64,000 bases of DNA from Rubrivivax sp. (GTDB taxonomy: Bacteria > Pseudomonadota > Gammaproteobacteria > Burkholderiales > Burkholderiaceae_C). The notes below the pieces were generated by a model. It did not search any database and had not been told where the DNA came from. It saw only the letters and a program-made list of their open reading frames with translations. The DNA is taken from contig JAJTDM010000008.1 in assembly GCA_021300575.1 (NCBI GenBank), positions 1-64,000 of the forward strand, given 5' to 3'. Shown piece after piece: positions 43,501 through 54,130 of this stretch (within the stretch, counting starts at the first letter, position 1; each line of letters begins with the position of its first letter). The position numbers and the translations under genes were made by a program.

Positions 43501-43628
43501 GGGGGTCGTGCCGGGGTCTGCGGACCGGCTTTGCCCAGGATGTTGGCACTGCGCAACCCGCGCCCGGCACCGCCTCCTCGAACCCAAGCCTACGCCCTGG
43601 TCTGACAAGACCGCGGTCTGCCCGCCCG

Positions 43629-44591
43629 ATGAATCCCGACGCCCAAGACCACGCCGATGCTCTCGAACCCGGGCAGGAAGCCCCGCCGCCGGCGTGTGTC
43701 ATGACGTTCAACGTCAGCGACGCCAGCGGTGCCGGCGGCGTGGCGGGTGACGTCGCCACCATCGCCGCCATGGGCGCCCATCCGCTGCCAGTGGTGACCA
43801 CGCTGCTGATGCGCGACACCGCCGAGATCTTCGACCACCACCCCATCGATGACGAGGCCGTGATCGAGCAGGCTCGCTCCATCCTGGAAGACGTGCCTGT
43901 CTCCGCCTGGAAGGTTGGGTTCCTCGGTTCGGCCGATACCGTGGCGGCCGTGGCCGAGATATTGTCGGACTACGCCGAGGTGCCACTGGTGGCCTACATG
44001 CCCGACCTGAGCTGGCTGGATGAAGACCAGCGCGAGCCCTACCTCGAGGCCTACCGCGAACTCATCCTGCCCGCGGCCGAGGTGCTGACCGGCAACCACA
44101 AGACACTCACCGACTTCCTGCTGCCCGAGTGGGACAGCGAGCGCCCGCCCTCGGCGCGTGAACTGGCCGTGGCGGCGGGCGAACGCGGCACCCGCTACGT
44201 GCTGGTCACGGGCGTGATGCTGCCTGCGCGCGGGGCCGAGCAATTCATCGACAACGTGTTGGCTTCGCCGCAGGGCGCCCTGACGGGCGAAAAGTTCGAG
44301 CGTTTCGAGGCCGGCTTCGTCGGCGCCGGTGACACCTTGGCCGCAGCCCTGGCGTCGCTGCTGGCGGCGGGCAGCGAGTTGCAGGCCGCCGTGGGCGAGG
44401 CCCTGGCGTTCCTGGACCAGAGCCTGGACTCGGGTTTCCGCCCCGGCATGGGCAACGTGGTGCCCGACCGTTTCTTCTGGGCGCTGCCACCCCCCGAGGA
44501 AGGCGAGGTTGGCCAGGGGCCGGACGGCAGCGAGCCCGAAGACCAGGCGGAACCGCCCAAGGCCCCGGGGGCTGCCCGACGGGTCCATTGA
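43629..44591 (+). CDS. thiD: Hydroxymethylpyrimidine/phosphomethylpyrimidine kinase
   Basis: 320 residues from ATG 43629. Ribokinase-fold: substrate region '[20 protein letters not shown]' and the catalytic '[20 protein letters not shown]' near the C-terminus. Phosphorylates HMP and HMP-P in thiamin synthesis. The usual G-I-Q-A-D is V-A-G-D here, as in the betaproteobacterial subfamily, so substrate detail may differ. The C-terminus has an extra 40-residue acidic tail. 59 bp precede hemL. Confidence 0.85.
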   Translation: MNPDAQDHADALEPGQEAPPPACVMTFNVSDASGAGGVAGDVATIAAMGAHPLPVVTTLLMRDTAEIFDHHPIDDEAVIEQARSILEDVPVSAWKVGFLGSADTVAAVAEILSDYAEVPLVAYMPDLSWLDEDQREPYLEAYRELILPAAEVLTGNHKTLTDFLLPEWDSERPPSARELAVAAGERGTRYVLVTGVMLPARGAEQFIDNVLASPQGALTGEKFERFEAGFVGAGDTLAAALASLLAAGSELQAAVGEALAFLDQSLDSGFRPGMGNVVPDRFFWALPPPEEGEVGQGPDGSEPEDQAEPPKAPGAARRVH

Positions 44592-44650
44592 CACGAGCAA
44601 GACGAACGTACGAAACGCACGTACAAGACGCATCAACAAAGCGCACGCAC

Positions 44651-45940
44651 ATGACCAACGACAGCCTCTTCTCCCGCGCACAGCAGGTCATTCCTGGCGG
44701 GGTCAATTCACCGGTGCGGGCTTTCCGCGCCGTCGGCGGCACCCCTCGCTTCATCGCGCGGGCCGAAGGCGCCTACATGTGGGACGCCGAAGGCCAGCGC
44801 TACATCGACTACATCGGCTCCTGGGGGCCCATGATCCTGGGCCACGGCCACCCAGCCGTGCTGGAGGCCGTGCACAAGGCCGCGGCCGACGGTTTCAGCT
44901 TCGGCGCTCCCACCGAGCGCGAGATCGAACTGGCCGAGGCCATCATTGCCCTGGTGCCCTCGGTCGAGCAGATCCGCCTCGTGAGTTCAGGCACGGAAGC
45001 CGGCATGAGCGCGCTGCGGCTGGCACGCGGGGCCACCGGGCGCTCGAAGATCATCAAGTTCGAGGGCTGCTATCACGGCCATGCAGACGCGCTGCTGGTC
45101 AAGGCGGGCTCGGGCCTGGCCACCTTCGGCTTTCCTACCAGCGCGGGCGTACCGGCGGAAGTGGTGCAGCACACGCTGGTGCTGGAGTACAACAACCTCG
45201 CGCAGATTGAAGAAGCGTTCACGACCCACGGCCCGGAGATTGCCTGCGTGATGCTGGAGCCCATTGCCGGCAACATGAACTTCGTGCGCGCCAGCGTGCC
45301 GTTCATGACGCGTCTGCGCGAACTGTGCACCCAGCACGGTGCCCTGCTGGTGTTCGACGAAGTGATGACGGGCTTTCGGGTCGCCCTGGGCAGCGCGCAG
45401 AGCGTGTACGCGAAGCTGATTCCGGGCTTCAAGCCGGACATGAGTGTCTTTGGCAAGGTGATTGGCGGCGGCATGCCGCTGGCGGCCTTCGGCGGCACCC
45501 GCGAGGTGATGAGCCAGCTGGCACCGCTGGGCCCGGTCTACCAGGCCGGCACCTTGAGCGGCAACCCCGTGGCCACCGCCTGCGGCCTGGCCACGCTGAA
45601 GGAGATCGCCAAGCCCGGCTTCTTCGACGCGCTGTCGGCACGCACCTGCTCACTGGTCGATGGCCTGAACCAGGCAGCGCGGGCGGCCGGTGTGCCCTTC
45701 AGCGGCGACTGCGAAGGCGGCATGTTCGGCTTCTTCTTCTTTGAGAGCCTGCCGCAGAACTACGGCACGGTGATGTCCACCGACAAGGAGCGCTTCAACC
45801 GCTTCTTCCACGCCATGCTGAACCAGGGCGTGTACCTGGCACCTGCACTGTACGAAGCCGGCTTCGTCAGCGCCGCACACAGTGCGGCCGACATCGAGGC
45901 CACGGTCGAGGCGGCGGCCCAGGCCTTCAAGGCGGACTGA
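44651..45940 (+). CDS. hemL: Glutamate-1-semialdehyde 2,1-aminomutase
   Basis: 429 residues from ATG 44651. Class III aminotransferase fold with '[20 protein letters not shown]', '[16 protein letters not shown]' and PLP-lysine region '[17 protein letters not shown]'. Converts glutamate-1-semialdehyde to 5-aminolevulinate in the C5 tetrapyrrole pathway, the precursor source of the heme A used by the oxidase encoded in the same window. 43 bp before mpl. Confidence 0.98.
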   Translation: MTNDSLFSRAQQVIPGGVNSPVRAFRAVGGTPRFIARAEGAYMWDAEGQRYIDYIGSWGPMILGHGHPAVLEAVHKAAADGFSFGAPTEREIELAEAIIALVPSVEQIRLVSSGTEAGMSALRLARGATGRSKIIKFEGCYHGHADALLVKAGSGLATFGFPTSAGVPAEVVQHTLVLEYNNLAQIEEAFTTHGPEIACVMLEPIAGNMNFVRASVPFMTRLRELCTQHGALLVFDEVMTGFRVALGSAQSVYAKLIPGFKPDMSVFGKVIGGGMPLAAFGGTREVMSQLAPLGPVYQAGTLSGNPVATACGLATLKEIAKPGFFDALSARTCSLVDGLNQAARAAGVPFSGDCEGGMFGFFFFESLPQNYGTVMSTDKERFNRFFHAMLNQGVYLAPALYEAGFVSAAHSAADIEATVEAAAQAFKAD

Positions 45941-45983
45941 ACTCCTCCGAAGCAGCGGCGCCGCTCTCTCGCGGCCACCTTCC

Positions 45984-47360
45984 ATGCACCTGCACATCCT
46001 GGGCATCTGCGGCACTTTCATGGGCGGCATCGCGGCCATCGCACGCGAGGCCGGGCATCGCGTGACGGGGTGCGACACCAACGTCTACCCTCCCATGAGC
46101 GACCAGCTGCGTGCCTTGGGCATCGAGCTGATCGAGGGCTTCTCAGCGGACCAGCTCTCGCTCAAGCCTGACGTCTACGTGATCGGCAACGTGGTCACGC
46201 GCGGCAACCCGCTGATGGAGGCCATCCTGGATGCCGGCGCGCCCCACACCAGCGGGCCGCAATGGCTGGCGGAGACCATGCTGCGCGAGCGCCACGTGCT
46301 GGCCGTGGCCGGTACGCATGGCAAGACGGGCACCACCTCCATGCTGGCCTGGATCCTGGAGCACGCGGGCTTGCAGCCAGGGTTTCTGGTGGGCGGCGTG
46401 CCCTTGAACTTCGGCATCTCCGCAAGGCTGGGGGCAGGCCGCTGTTTCGTCATCGAGGCCGACGAGTACGACACGGCGCTGTTCGACAAGCGCAGCAAGT
46501 TTGTCCACTACCGCCCGCGCACCGCGATCCTGAACAACCTCGAGTTCGACCACGCCGACATCTTTGCCGACCTGGCCGCCATCGAGACGCAGTTCCACCA
46601 CCTTGTGCGCACCGTGCCGGCCAGCGGCCGCCTGGTGGTCAACGCCCGCGACGAGGCGCTGCAACGCGTGCTGCAACGTGGCTGCTGGAGCAGCGTGCAG
46701 CGATTCGGCACCAAGCGCGAGGAGCCCGGCGGCCTGTGCGCGCGCGGCGAACCGCACGCCTTCGACGTGCTGCGCGGCAGCCTGAAGATCGGCCACGTGG
46801 CCTGGGACCTGATGGGCGAGCACAACCAGATGAACGCGCTGGCCGCCATTGGCGCAGCCGAACACGCTGGCGTGGCGCCCGAGCAGGCTGCGGCGGCCCT
46901 GGGTAGCTTTCGCAACGTGCGGCGGCGCTTGGAGTTGCGCGGCGAGGTGGCCGGCATCCGCATCTACGACGACTTCGCCCACCACCCCACGGCCATGCGC
47001 ACCACCGTCAACGGCCTGCGCCGCAAGGTGGGGCTGCAGCGCATCCTGGCGGTGTTCGAGCCACGTTCCAACACCATGAAGACAGGCACCATGAAGGCCC
47101 AGCTGCCTTGGGCGCTGGAAGAAGCCGACCTGAGCTTCTGCCTGCAAGGCCCCTACGGCTGGAACGCACGCGACGCACTGGCCCCGCTGGGCCCGTTGGC
47201 CGTGGTGGCCGACTCGGTGGATGCCCTGGTGGCGCAAGTCAAGAAGGCGGCGCAGCCCGGTGACCACATCCTGTGCATGAGCAACGGCGGCTTTGGCGGC
47301 ATCCACAGCAAGCTGCTCGAGGCCCTGTCACCCGGAACTGGCTCCGAGCCCCGCCGTTAG
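45984..47360 (+). CDS. mpl: UDP-N-acetylmuramate:L-alanyl-gamma-D-glutamyl-meso-diaminopimelate ligase
   Basis: 458 residues. Mur ligase fold: N-terminal '[20 protein letters not shown]', ATP loop '[20 protein letters not shown]', central '[20 protein letters not shown]' and C-terminal '[16 protein letters not shown]'. Joins recycled tripeptide to UDP-MurNAc in the cytoplasm. The start at ATG 45984 fits the family; the frame is open upstream into hemL but without homology. Confidence 0.96.
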   Translation: MHLHILGICGTFMGGIAAIAREAGHRVTGCDTNVYPPMSDQLRALGIELIEGFSADQLSLKPDVYVIGNVVTRGNPLMEAILDAGAPHTSGPQWLAETMLRERHVLAVAGTHGKTGTTSMLAWILEHAGLQPGFLVGGVPLNFGISARLGAGRCFVIEADEYDTALFDKRSKFVHYRPRTAILNNLEFDHADIFADLAAIETQFHHLVRTVPASGRLVVNARDEALQRVLQRGCWSSVQRFGTKREEPGGLCARGEPHAFDVLRGSLKIGHVAWDLMGEHNQMNALAAIGAAEHAGVAPEQAAAALGSFRNVRRRLELRGEVAGIRIYDDFAHHPTAMRTTVNGLRRKVGLQRILAVFEPRSNTMKTGTMKAQLPWALEEADLSFCLQGPYGWNARDALAPLGPLAVVADSVDALVAQVKKAAQPGDHILCMSNGGFGGIHSKLLEALSPGTGSEPRR

Positions 47361-47389
47361 GCCCGGGCCCGTATCGACACCTCCACACC

Positions 47390-48130
47390 ATGAGACTGAA
47401 GGACAAGATCTGCATCGTCACGGGCGGCGCCCAAGGCATCGGCCTGGCCACGGCCGTGAAGTTCTCGCGCGAGGGCGCAACGGTGGCCGTGTGCGACATG
47501 CGCCGCGAGGGCATTGACGCGGCGGTGGCCGCCTGCAGGACGGAAGGCGTGCGCGCCGAGGGCTTCATGGTGGACGTGACCGACCGCGCCCAGGTGGACG
47601 CCATGGTCAACGCCGTGAAGGCCCAGTTCGGCCGCATCGACGTGCTGGTCAACAACGCCGGCATCACCAAGGACGCACGCCTGCAGAAGATGACGCTGGC
47701 TCAATTCGACGCCGTCATCGACGTCAACCTGCGCGGCGTCTTCCACTGCGCACAGGCCGTGGCCGACACCATGGTGGCGCAAGGCGCAGGCGTCATCCTG
47801 AACGCGAGCAGCGTGGTGGGCATCTACGGCAACTTCGGCCAGACGAACTACGCCGCCTCCAAGTTCGGCGTCATCGGCTTCACCAAGACCTGGAGCCGCG
47901 AACTGGGCCCCAAGGGCGTGCGCGTCAACGCCGTGGCCCCGGGCTTCATCGAGACGCCCATCCTGTCGACCATCCCCGACAAGGTGCTGCAGCAGATGCG
48001 GGACGACGTGCCGCTGCGCCGCCTGGGCCGGCCCGAGGAAATCGCCAACGTCTACACCTTCCTGGCCAGCGACGAGGCCAGCTATGTCAACGGCGCGGTG
48101 ATCGAGGTGGCGGGCGGCCTGACGGTCTGA
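47390..48130 (+). CDS. Short-chain dehydrogenase, FabG-like 3-oxoacyl-ACP reductase
   Basis: 246 residues. NAD(P) motif '[20 protein letters not shown]', '[16 protein letters not shown]', Ser near '[20 protein letters not shown]' and catalytic Y-A-A-S-K follow the SDR pattern; C-terminal '[12 protein letters not shown]' is FabG-like. May reduce 3-oxoacyl-ACP or act on acetoacetyl-CoA; it lies outside a fab cluster, so a special role is possible. 29 bp after mpl. Confidence 0.85.
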   Translation: MRLKDKICIVTGGAQGIGLATAVKFSREGATVAVCDMRREGIDAAVAACRTEGVRAEGFMVDVTDRAQVDAMVNAVKAQFGRIDVLVNNAGITKDARLQKMTLAQFDAVIDVNLRGVFHCAQAVADTMVAQGAGVILNASSVVGIYGNFGQTNYAASKFGVIGFTKTWSRELGPKGVRVNAVAPGFIETPILSTIPDKVLQQMRDDVPLRRLGRPEEIANVYTFLASDEASYVNGAVIEVAGGLTV

Positions 48131-48214
48131 GCCTCCCGGGGCGCGGCAGGCCTTCCACGCCAGCGCAGGGGCGCTGCGCAGCCGCGCTCTCGACCCGCGC
48201 GCCGAGGGCTGACA

Positions 48215-50317
48215 ATGCTGATGATGTACGCCCTTTTTGAAGAAGCCGGCAAATTCCTGGCTGGCCGAGTGATGTCCGAGGCCGAAGCCTCGGTGCAGGT
48301 GGAGCTCGACTCCGGCAAGCGGGTCAAGGTCAAGGCCGCCCACGTACTGCTGCGCTTTGACAAGCCTTCGCCGGCCGCGCTGCTTGAGGCCGGACAGCGC
48401 CTGGCCACCGAGATCGATCTGGACCTGGCCTGGGAGTTCGCCCCAGAGGCCGATTTCAGCTTTGTCGAGTTCGCTCGCGACTACTTTGACGCCTCGGCAG
48501 GCGTGGAGCGCCAGGCCGCTGCGCTGTTTCGCCTGTTCGAGGCGCCGCACTACTTCCGCCGCGTGGGCAAGGGAGTGTTCCGCAAGGCGCCAGAGGAGAC
48601 CGTCAAGGCGGCGCTGCTGGCCATCGAGCGCAAGCAGCAGCAGGCGGCGCAGATCGAAGCCTGGGCGGCAGAACTGGCCGCCGGCACCTGCCCGGCCCCC
48701 GTGCGCGAGCAGCTCTACCGCATCCTTTTCAAGCCCGACAAGAACGGCCCCGAGTACAAGGCAGTGGTCGAGGCCGCCAAGCGCTCGCAGCGCGCCCCAC
48801 TGGACCTGCTGAAGCAAGCCGGCGCCATCGACAGCCCCTACCAGTTCCACTGGCGGCGCTTCCTGTTCGAGCAGTTCCCCAAGGGCACGGGGTTCCCGCC
48901 GCTGAGTGTGCCGGCGCAGAAGGAAGAGCTGCCCCTGGCCGAGGTGCAGGCGTTTTCCATCGACGACTCCCACACCACCGAGATCGACGACGCGCTGTCG
49001 GTGCGCGGCCTGGGCAGCGGCACCGTGATCTTCGGCGTGCACATCGCCGCCCCGGCCCTGGCCATCGCGCCCGACTCACCCATCGACAAGGTGGCGCGCG
49101 AGCGCCTGTCCACGGTGTACATGCCGGGGTGGAAGCTCACCATGCTGCCCGACGAGATCGTGCAGGCTTTCACCTTGACCGAGGGGCGCGACTGCCCAGC
49201 GGTGAGCCTGTACGTGACGTTTGATGAGGCCACGCTGGAGGTGCGCAGCCGGGAAACGCGCATCGAACGCGTGCCCATCGTGGCCAACCTGCGCCATGAC
49301 CAACTCGACAGCGTCATCACCGAGTCCACGCTCACCGGCCAGGCCCCGGCTGACCACCCCTTCCCGGCCGAGCTGACCTTCGCCTTCCGCCTGGCGCGCC
49401 ACCTGAAGGCCCAGCGCGAGCAGGTGCGCGGCAAACCCGAGACCTTCAACCGCCCAGACTACAACTTCAAACTCGAGCGCGACGCGGACGCAGCCCCCGG
49501 CGAACCGCACGGCCACGAGCGGGTGGTGATCACCACGCGCCAGCGCGGCGCGCCGCTGGACCTGATCGTGGCCGAGGCCATGATCCTGGCCAACAGCCAT
49601 TGGGGCGGCTGGCTGGCGCAGTTCGGCGTGCCCGGCATCTACCGCAGCCAGGCCAGCCTGCTGCCCGGGGTGAAGGTGCGCATGGGCACCAAGCCCCTGC
49701 CGCACGCGGGCATGGGCGTGCCCCAGTACACCTGGGCCACCTCGCCGCTGCGGCGCTATGTGGACCTGGCCAACCAGTGGCAGATCATCGCCTGCGCGCA
49801 ACATGGGGCCACGGCCGCCTTGGTGGCTGCCTTCAAGCCGAAAGACGCCACGCTGTTCTCCGTCATCTCGAGCTTCGACGGCGCCTATGCCGCCTACAAC
49901 GCCTTCCAGAATGGCATCGAACGTTTCTGGACCCTGCGCTGGCTGGAACAGAACGGGGTCACCGAGCTCGAGGCCACCGTGATGAAGGACGGCCTGGTGC
50001 GTGCCGATACCGTGCCGCTGGTGCTGCGCGCCACCGGCACCGAGAGCCTGATGCGCGGTACCCGGGTGCGCGTGCGCATCACCGGCAGCGACCTGCTCAC
50101 GCTTGACCTGTGGGGTGCGCTGGTGGCACGTTTGGATGAGGCGGCTGCCGGCGCGGTTGGCTCGGTTGCCGAACAAGGCGACGAGGACGAAGAGGAGCCG
50201 ACCGCGGGTCCGCTGGCCCTGGCCATCGACCTGGCCGAGCCTGGCTCCTCCAGCGATGGGCCGGCACAAGACACCGGCGCCGGGGCTCCCAACCCTGCCG
50301 CCGCGCACGCGGGCTGA
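48215..50317 (+). CDS. RNase II/RNase R family exoribonuclease (RNB domain)
   Basis: 700 residues. RNB catalytic acids lie in 'FSIDDSHTTEIDDALSVRGL', with 'ATSPLRRYVDLANQWQIIA' (the Arg-Arg-Tyr and Asp segment) further on. An N-terminal ~200 residues and a C-terminal S1-like region flank it. Degrades RNA 3' to 5'. Annotated start ATG 48215 could equally be ATG 48224 ('MYALFEEAGKFLAGRV'), which matches relatives better. The last 40 residues are acidic and low-complexity. Confidence 0.9.
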   Translation: MLMMYALFEEAGKFLAGRVMSEAEASVQVELDSGKRVKVKAAHVLLRFDKPSPAALLEAGQRLATEIDLDLAWEFAPEADFSFVEFARDYFDASAGVERQAAALFRLFEAPHYFRRVGKGVFRKAPEETVKAALLAIERKQQQAAQIEAWAAELAAGTCPAPVREQLYRILFKPDKNGPEYKAVVEAAKRSQRAPLDLLKQAGAIDSPYQFHWRRFLFEQFPKGTGFPPLSVPAQKEELPLAEVQAFSIDDSHTTEIDDALSVRGLGSGTVIFGVHIAAPALAIAPDSPIDKVARERLSTVYMPGWKLTMLPDEIVQAFTLTEGRDCPAVSLYVTFDEATLEVRSRETRIERVPIVANLRHDQLDSVITESTLTGQAPADHPFPAELTFAFRLARHLKAQREQVRGKPETFNRPDYNFKLERDADAAPGEPHGHERVVITTRQRGAPLDLIVAEAMILANSHWGGWLAQFGVPGIYRSQASLLPGVKVRMGTKPLPHAGMGVPQYTWATSPLRRYVDLANQWQIIACAQHGATAALVAAFKPKDATLFSVISSFDGAYAAYNAFQNGIERFWTLRWLEQNGVTELEATVMKDGLVRADTVPLVLRATGTESLMRGTRVRVRITGSDLLTLDLWGALVARLDEAAAGAVGSVAEQGDEDEEEPTAGPLALAIDLAEPGSSSDGPAQDTGAGAPNPAAAHAG

Positions 50318-50345
50318 GGGGTCACACGGCGCAGCCTGGACCGAC

Positions 50346-51224
50346 ATGGTGGTGCGAACAGCCAGGATCACGGCCCTGCAGGTGGCGCTGGGTCTGTCCC
50401 TGGCCGTGCATGCCGGCATCCTGACCCTGCGCTTCGTGGACCCGCAGGCCTTCGAGAGGGTGCTGACCGACACGCCGCTGGAAGTGATTCTGGTCAATGC
50501 CCGCTCCAACGAGGCCCCCGTCAAGGCGCAGGCCATCGCCCAGGCCAATCTTGCCGGGGGTGGCGAGGCCGCGGAAGGCCGAGCCACTTCGCCCCTGGCC
50601 GCTTCTGCCGAGGTACGGTTGGGCGACACCGCCGAGGACGCCCGCCAGCGCATCGACCAGATGCTGCAGGAGCAGATGCAGTTGCTCACCCAGATGCGCC
50701 GGGAAGCGGCCTTGATGCCGCCGGACAGCGGGGCCGACCAGGGCACACCGGAGCAGCGGGCGGAGCGGGAGCGGCGTCGCCAGATGATCAAGCAGCTCGC
50801 CGAGATCGAAAAACGCATCAACGAAGAGAACGCGCGCCCTCGCAAGCGCTACGTGAGCCCGGCCACCAGCGAGGCCGTGTACGCGGTGTACTACGACGCG
50901 ATGCGACGCAAGATCGAGGACCGCGGCACGCGGGACTTCCCGGAAGTGCAGGGGCGCAAGCTCTACGGCGAGCTGACCATGAACGTCACCGTGGATGCCA
51001 GGGGCCGCGTGGTGAAGGCTGAGGTGGTGCGGCCTTCGCAATCACGTCTGCTGGACCAGCGGGCCATCGCCATCGTGCGCAGCGCCGCACCGTTTGGTGC
51101 CTTCACCGGCGCCATGCGCCGGGAAACTGACCAGATCGTGGTGACATCACGCTTCCGGTTCACGCGTGAGGACGGCTTCGAGGCCCAGACGCTGGGCTCC
51201 AGCACCCAAGGCCGGCCGCGCTGA
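50346..51224 (+). CDS. TonB-family energy transducer-like protein
   Basis: 292 residues. N-terminal helix ('ALQVALGLSLAVHAGILTLR') anchors a periplasmic spacer with a coiled-coil (about 90-165, Glu/Gln/Arg-rich) and a C-terminal TonB domain ('LYGELTMNVTVDARGRVVKA', 'LLDQRAIAIVRSAAPF'). Spans the periplasm to energise outer-membrane receptors or cell-envelope machines. No ExbB/ExbD genes nearby. Located between the RNase and aroE, with 72 bp before aroE. Confidence 0.85.
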   Translation: MVVRTARITALQVALGLSLAVHAGILTLRFVDPQAFERVLTDTPLEVILVNARSNEAPVKAQAIAQANLAGGGEAAEGRATSPLAASAEVRLGDTAEDARQRIDQMLQEQMQLLTQMRREAALMPPDSGADQGTPEQRAERERRRQMIKQLAEIEKRINEENARPRKRYVSPATSEAVYAVYYDAMRRKIEDRGTRDFPEVQGRKLYGELTMNVTVDARGRVVKAEVVRPSQSRLLDQRAIAIVRSAAPFGAFTGAMRRETDQIVVTSRFRFTREDGFEAQTLGSSTQGRPR

Positions 51225-51296
51225 AACGCTCGCACGTCCTGCCTGCGCACCCGCCCGCACCGCCGCCGGCCCGGCCCGCCCCACAATCAACACTGC

Positions 51297-52151
51297 ATGA
51301 ACTCTGACCGCTACTTCGTCCTGGGCAACCCAGTGGCGCACAGCCATTCGCCCTTCATCCATGCGATGTTCGCTGCGCAGACCGGCCAGCACCTGCACTA
51401 CGACCGCCGGCTGTGCCCGTTGGACGGCTTCGCCGAGGCCGTGAGAGCGCTGGCGGCCGACACCGAGGGCGGGCCGGTGCGCGGCTGCAATGTCACCGTC
51501 CCCTTCAAGCACGAGGCGCTGCGCTTGGCCGCGTGCGCCAGTGACCGGGCCCGCCAGGCCGGCGCGGCCAACGTCCTGAGCTTCGACGACGGGCACTGGC
51601 GGGCTGACAACACGGACGGCGCGGGACTCATGCGGGACCTGCAACTGCACGCCGCCTGGAACGTTCAAGGACAACAGGTCCTGCTGGTGGGGGCGGGCGG
51701 GGCGGCCGCCGGCGTGCTGGGGCCGTTGCTGGCGAGCGGCCCAGCCCGCGTGGTGGTGGCCAATCGAACGGCGGCGCGGGCCCAGGCGCTTGTGGAAGCG
51801 CACGCGAGGCTGGCCGCGGCGCACGGCGCCACATTGGAAGCCACCGGCCTGGACCTGCCGGGTCAGGCCTTCGACGTCGTTCTGAATGCCAGCGCCTCCA
51901 GCCTGTCGGGCGCTGCCGTGCCTGTGCCCGACCAGGTCCTGCGCCCGGGCACGCTGGCAGTGGACCTGATGTACGGGCCTGCGGCCACCCCGTTCCTCTC
52001 CTGGGCGCAAAGACACGGGGCCGTGGCCCGTGATGGCCTGGGCATGCTGGTGGAACAAGCGGCAGAGGCTTTCTGGATCTGGCGCGGCGTACGGCCCGAC
52101 ACCGTGCCGGTGCTGCACGCCCTGCGTGAGCGCGTGGGAGCAGCGCCGTGA
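51297..52151 (+). CDS. aroE: Shikimate dehydrogenase (NADP+)
   Basis: 284 residues. Substrate site 'GNPVAHSHSPFIHAMFAAQT' and catalytic Lys in 'GCNVTVPFKHEALRLA', Asp in 'ADNTDGAGLMRDL', NADP loop 'VLLVGAGGAAAGVLG'. Reduces 3-dehydroshikimate. Coupled to mtgA by a GTGA overlap at the stop. aroQ, often in the same region before accB, is not in the window. Confidence 0.96.
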   Translation: MNSDRYFVLGNPVAHSHSPFIHAMFAAQTGQHLHYDRRLCPLDGFAEAVRALAADTEGGPVRGCNVTVPFKHEALRLAACASDRARQAGAANVLSFDDGHWRADNTDGAGLMRDLQLHAAWNVQGQQVLLVGAGGAAAGVLGPLLASGPARVVVANRTAARAQALVEAHARLAAAHGATLEATGLDLPGQAFDVVLNASASSLSGAAVPVPDQVLRPGTLAVDLMYGPAATPFLSWAQRHGAVARDGLGMLVEQAAEAFWIWRGVRPDTVPVLHALRERVGAAP

Positions 52152-52909
52152 GGGGCCTGGCGGGTCCGCTGGGGCGCCACCTGGTGCGGCTGCTGCTGCT
52201 CGTGGGGGTGTGCGTGCTGGCACTGCAGCTGAGCTTCGCCGCGCGCGTGCTGGCCATGCGCTGGCTGGACCCCGCGTCCACCACCTTCCAGCGCAGTGAG
52301 GCCTGGCGCATGCTGAGCACCCACGGACGCATCGAATGGAGTCAGCAGTGGGTGGACGCCGAGCGCATCTCGGTGCACCTCAAGCGCGCCGTGATCGCTA
52401 GCGAGGACGCCGCCTTCGTCAGCCATACGGGCGTGGACTGGGCCTCGCTGGAAAAAGCCTGGGACCGCAACCAGCGCGCCGAAGCCCGTGCCGAGGCCCG
52501 TGCTCAGCAACCCACTGCTGGCGGGCGCAAGGTGGAGCCCAAGGTCGTGGGCGGCTCCACCATCACCCAGCAGCTGGCCAAGAACCTGTTCCTCTCGGGT
52601 GAGCGCACCGTGCTGCGCAAGGCGCAGGAGTTCGCCATCACCCTGATGCTGGAAGGCTTGCTGCCCAAGCGCCGTATCCTGGAGATCTACCTCAACAGCG
52701 TGGAGTGGGGGGAAGGCCTGTTCGGCGCTCAGGCCGCAGCACGCCACTACTTCCGCATCGATGCGCAGCGCCTGGGCGTGGACCAGGCCGCCCGACTGGC
52801 CGTGATGCTGCCGGCCCCGAAACGCTTTGAAAAGCGACCCGCCTCCGACTACGTGATCTCACGCGGTGCGACCATCGCTGCCCGCATGGGTGCGGTGGAG
52901 CTGCCCTGA
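52148..52909 (+). CDS. mtgA: Monofunctional biosynthetic peptidoglycan transglycosylase
   Basis: 253 residues from GTG 52148. N-terminal helix ('LVRLLLLVGVCVLALQLSFA') and a GT51 glycosyltransferase domain with catalytic Glu in 'IASEDAAFVSHTGVDW' and 'KVVGGSTITQQLAKNLFLSG'. Polymerises lipid II glycan at the inner membrane. The GTG start is supported by the overlap with aroE. Confidence 0.95.
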   Translation: MRGLAGPLGRHLVRLLLLVGVCVLALQLSFAARVLAMRWLDPASTTFQRSEAWRMLSTHGRIEWSQQWVDAERISVHLKRAVIASEDAAFVSHTGVDWASLEKAWDRNQRAEARAEARAQQPTAGGRKVEPKVVGGSTITQQLAKNLFLSGERTVLRKAQEFAITLMLEGLLPKRRILEIYLNSVEWGEGLFGAQAAARHYFRIDAQRLGVDQAARLAVMLPAPKRFEKRPASDYVISRGATIAARMGAVELP

Positions 52910-52967
52910 CCTCCCGCCTGCCGATCCAGGCCGCCGCCCGAGACAGACGCACCACACAGCCCGCCCC

Positions 52968-53609
52968 ATGACCGACAGCCTGACCGAAGAAATCGCCGCG
53001 TCCGCGGCCCGCCTCGTGGTGGAGACCGGGCTGGAGTACGGCGCGGCCAAGCACAAGGCCGCCCGCGCACTGGGCCGACGGGGCGGCGGCCCCCGCGTGG
53101 AGTTGCCCTCCAACGAGCAGGTGGAAGACGAGGTGCGGGCATACATCGAGCTTTTTCTCGGTGCCACCCAGCCGGAAGAACTTGCCGCGCTGCGGGAAGT
53201 TGCCATCGACTGGATGCAGCGTCTGGCCGAGTTCAGGCCGCACTTGAGCGGCGCCGTCTGGCGCGGCACCGCCACCCGTGAGTCCGCCGTGCACATCGAC
53301 TTGTACTGCGACGACAGCAAGGCGGCGGAGATTGCGTTGCTGAACGCAGGCGTGGACCACGACATCCATGTGCTGGATGCCGGCCATGCGGCGGCCCGGG
53401 ACGTACTGAGTGTCAGCTCACCCAGCCGAAAACTGGGGCAGCCCGTGACCGTTCACCTCGTCGTCAACGACCACGACGACCTGCGCGGCGCGCTCAAGCC
53501 CGATGCACGGGGGCGCACCTGGCGGGGCGATCTTGCAGCGCTGCAGCGGCTGATGATCGAAGAGGCCGGCGGCCGGCCTGTCGATCTGGAGAGCAAGGAG
53601 AGGACATGA
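52968..53609 (+). CDS. Conserved protein of unknown function
   Basis: 213 residues, no signal peptide or membrane helix. N-terminal half is helical ('EEIAASAARLVVETGLEYGA', with 'KHKAARALGRRG'), resembling conserved short proteins of Burkholderiales; the C-terminal half has 'HIDLYCDDSKAAEIALLNAG' and 'VNDHDDLRGALKPDARGRTW'. I do not recognise a functional family. Coupled to the TlpA-like gene by an ATGA overlap, so possibly linked functionally. Confidence 0.7.
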   Translation: MTDSLTEEIAASAARLVVETGLEYGAAKHKAARALGRRGGGPRVELPSNEQVEDEVRAYIELFLGATQPEELAALREVAIDWMQRLAEFRPHLSGAVWRGTATRESAVHIDLYCDDSKAAEIALLNAGVDHDIHVLDAGHAAARDVLSVSSPSRKLGQPVTVHLVVNDHDDLRGALKPDARGRTWRGDLAALQRLMIEEAGGRPVDLESKERT

Positions 53610-54130
53610 GCGTGGCCAGTGGCAGGCGTCGGCAGGGGCTTCTCGTGGCGGGGGTGGCCGGGATGGCGGTGGCCGCCGGCGTAGGTTGGCACAGCCTGCG
53701 CACGCCGGCCCGGCCCGCCGGCCCGCCGTGGGACCAGCGCTTTCCCACGCCGGACGGTGCTGTACTGGACATGGCGTCGTTGCACGGACGCCCCCTGGTG
53801 CTGAACTTCTGGGCCACCTGGTGCCCCCCCTGCATCAAAGAGTTGCCTGAACTGGAGCGCTTTCACCGCGAGTGGTCGCCCAAGGGGTGGCGCGTGGTGG
53901 GACTGGCGGTGGATGGTGCCAAACCGGTGCGTGAGTTCCTGCAGAAGCAACCGCTGAGCTTTGCGATAGGCATGGCGGGCCTGGACGGCAGCACCCTGGG
54001 CCGGCAGTTGGGCAACGAACAAGGGGGCCTGCCGTTCACCGCCGTGTTCGACCGCCACGGCCGCCTGGCGCATCGCAAACTGGGGCAGACCGACTTCGAG
54101 GAACTGTCGACCTGGGCCCGCGGGCTCTGA
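53606..54130 (+). CDS. TlpA/ResA-like periplasmic thiol:disulfide oxidoreductase
   Basis: 174 residues. N-terminal membrane anchor ('GLLVAGVAGMAVAAGVGW') and a thioredoxin-fold domain with active site W-C-P-P-C in 'VLNFWATWCPPCIKELPELE' and cis-Pro in 'EQGGLPFTAVFDRHGRL'. Reduces periplasmic disulfides, for example in cytochrome c maturation. Coupled to the preceding unknown gene. Confidence 0.92.
   Translation: MSVASGRRRQGLLVAGVAGMAVAAGVGWHSLRTPARPAGPPWDQRFPTPDGAVLDMASLHGRPLVLNFWATWCPPCIKELPELERFHREWSPKGWRVVGLAVDGAKPVREFLQKQPLSFAIGMAGLDGSTLGRQLGNEQGGLPFTAVFDRHGRLAHRKLGQTDFEELSTWARGL

Noticed and set aside
43453-43628. Possible TPP riboswitch before thiD
   Set aside because: The conserved THI-box core sequences are not present in the leader.
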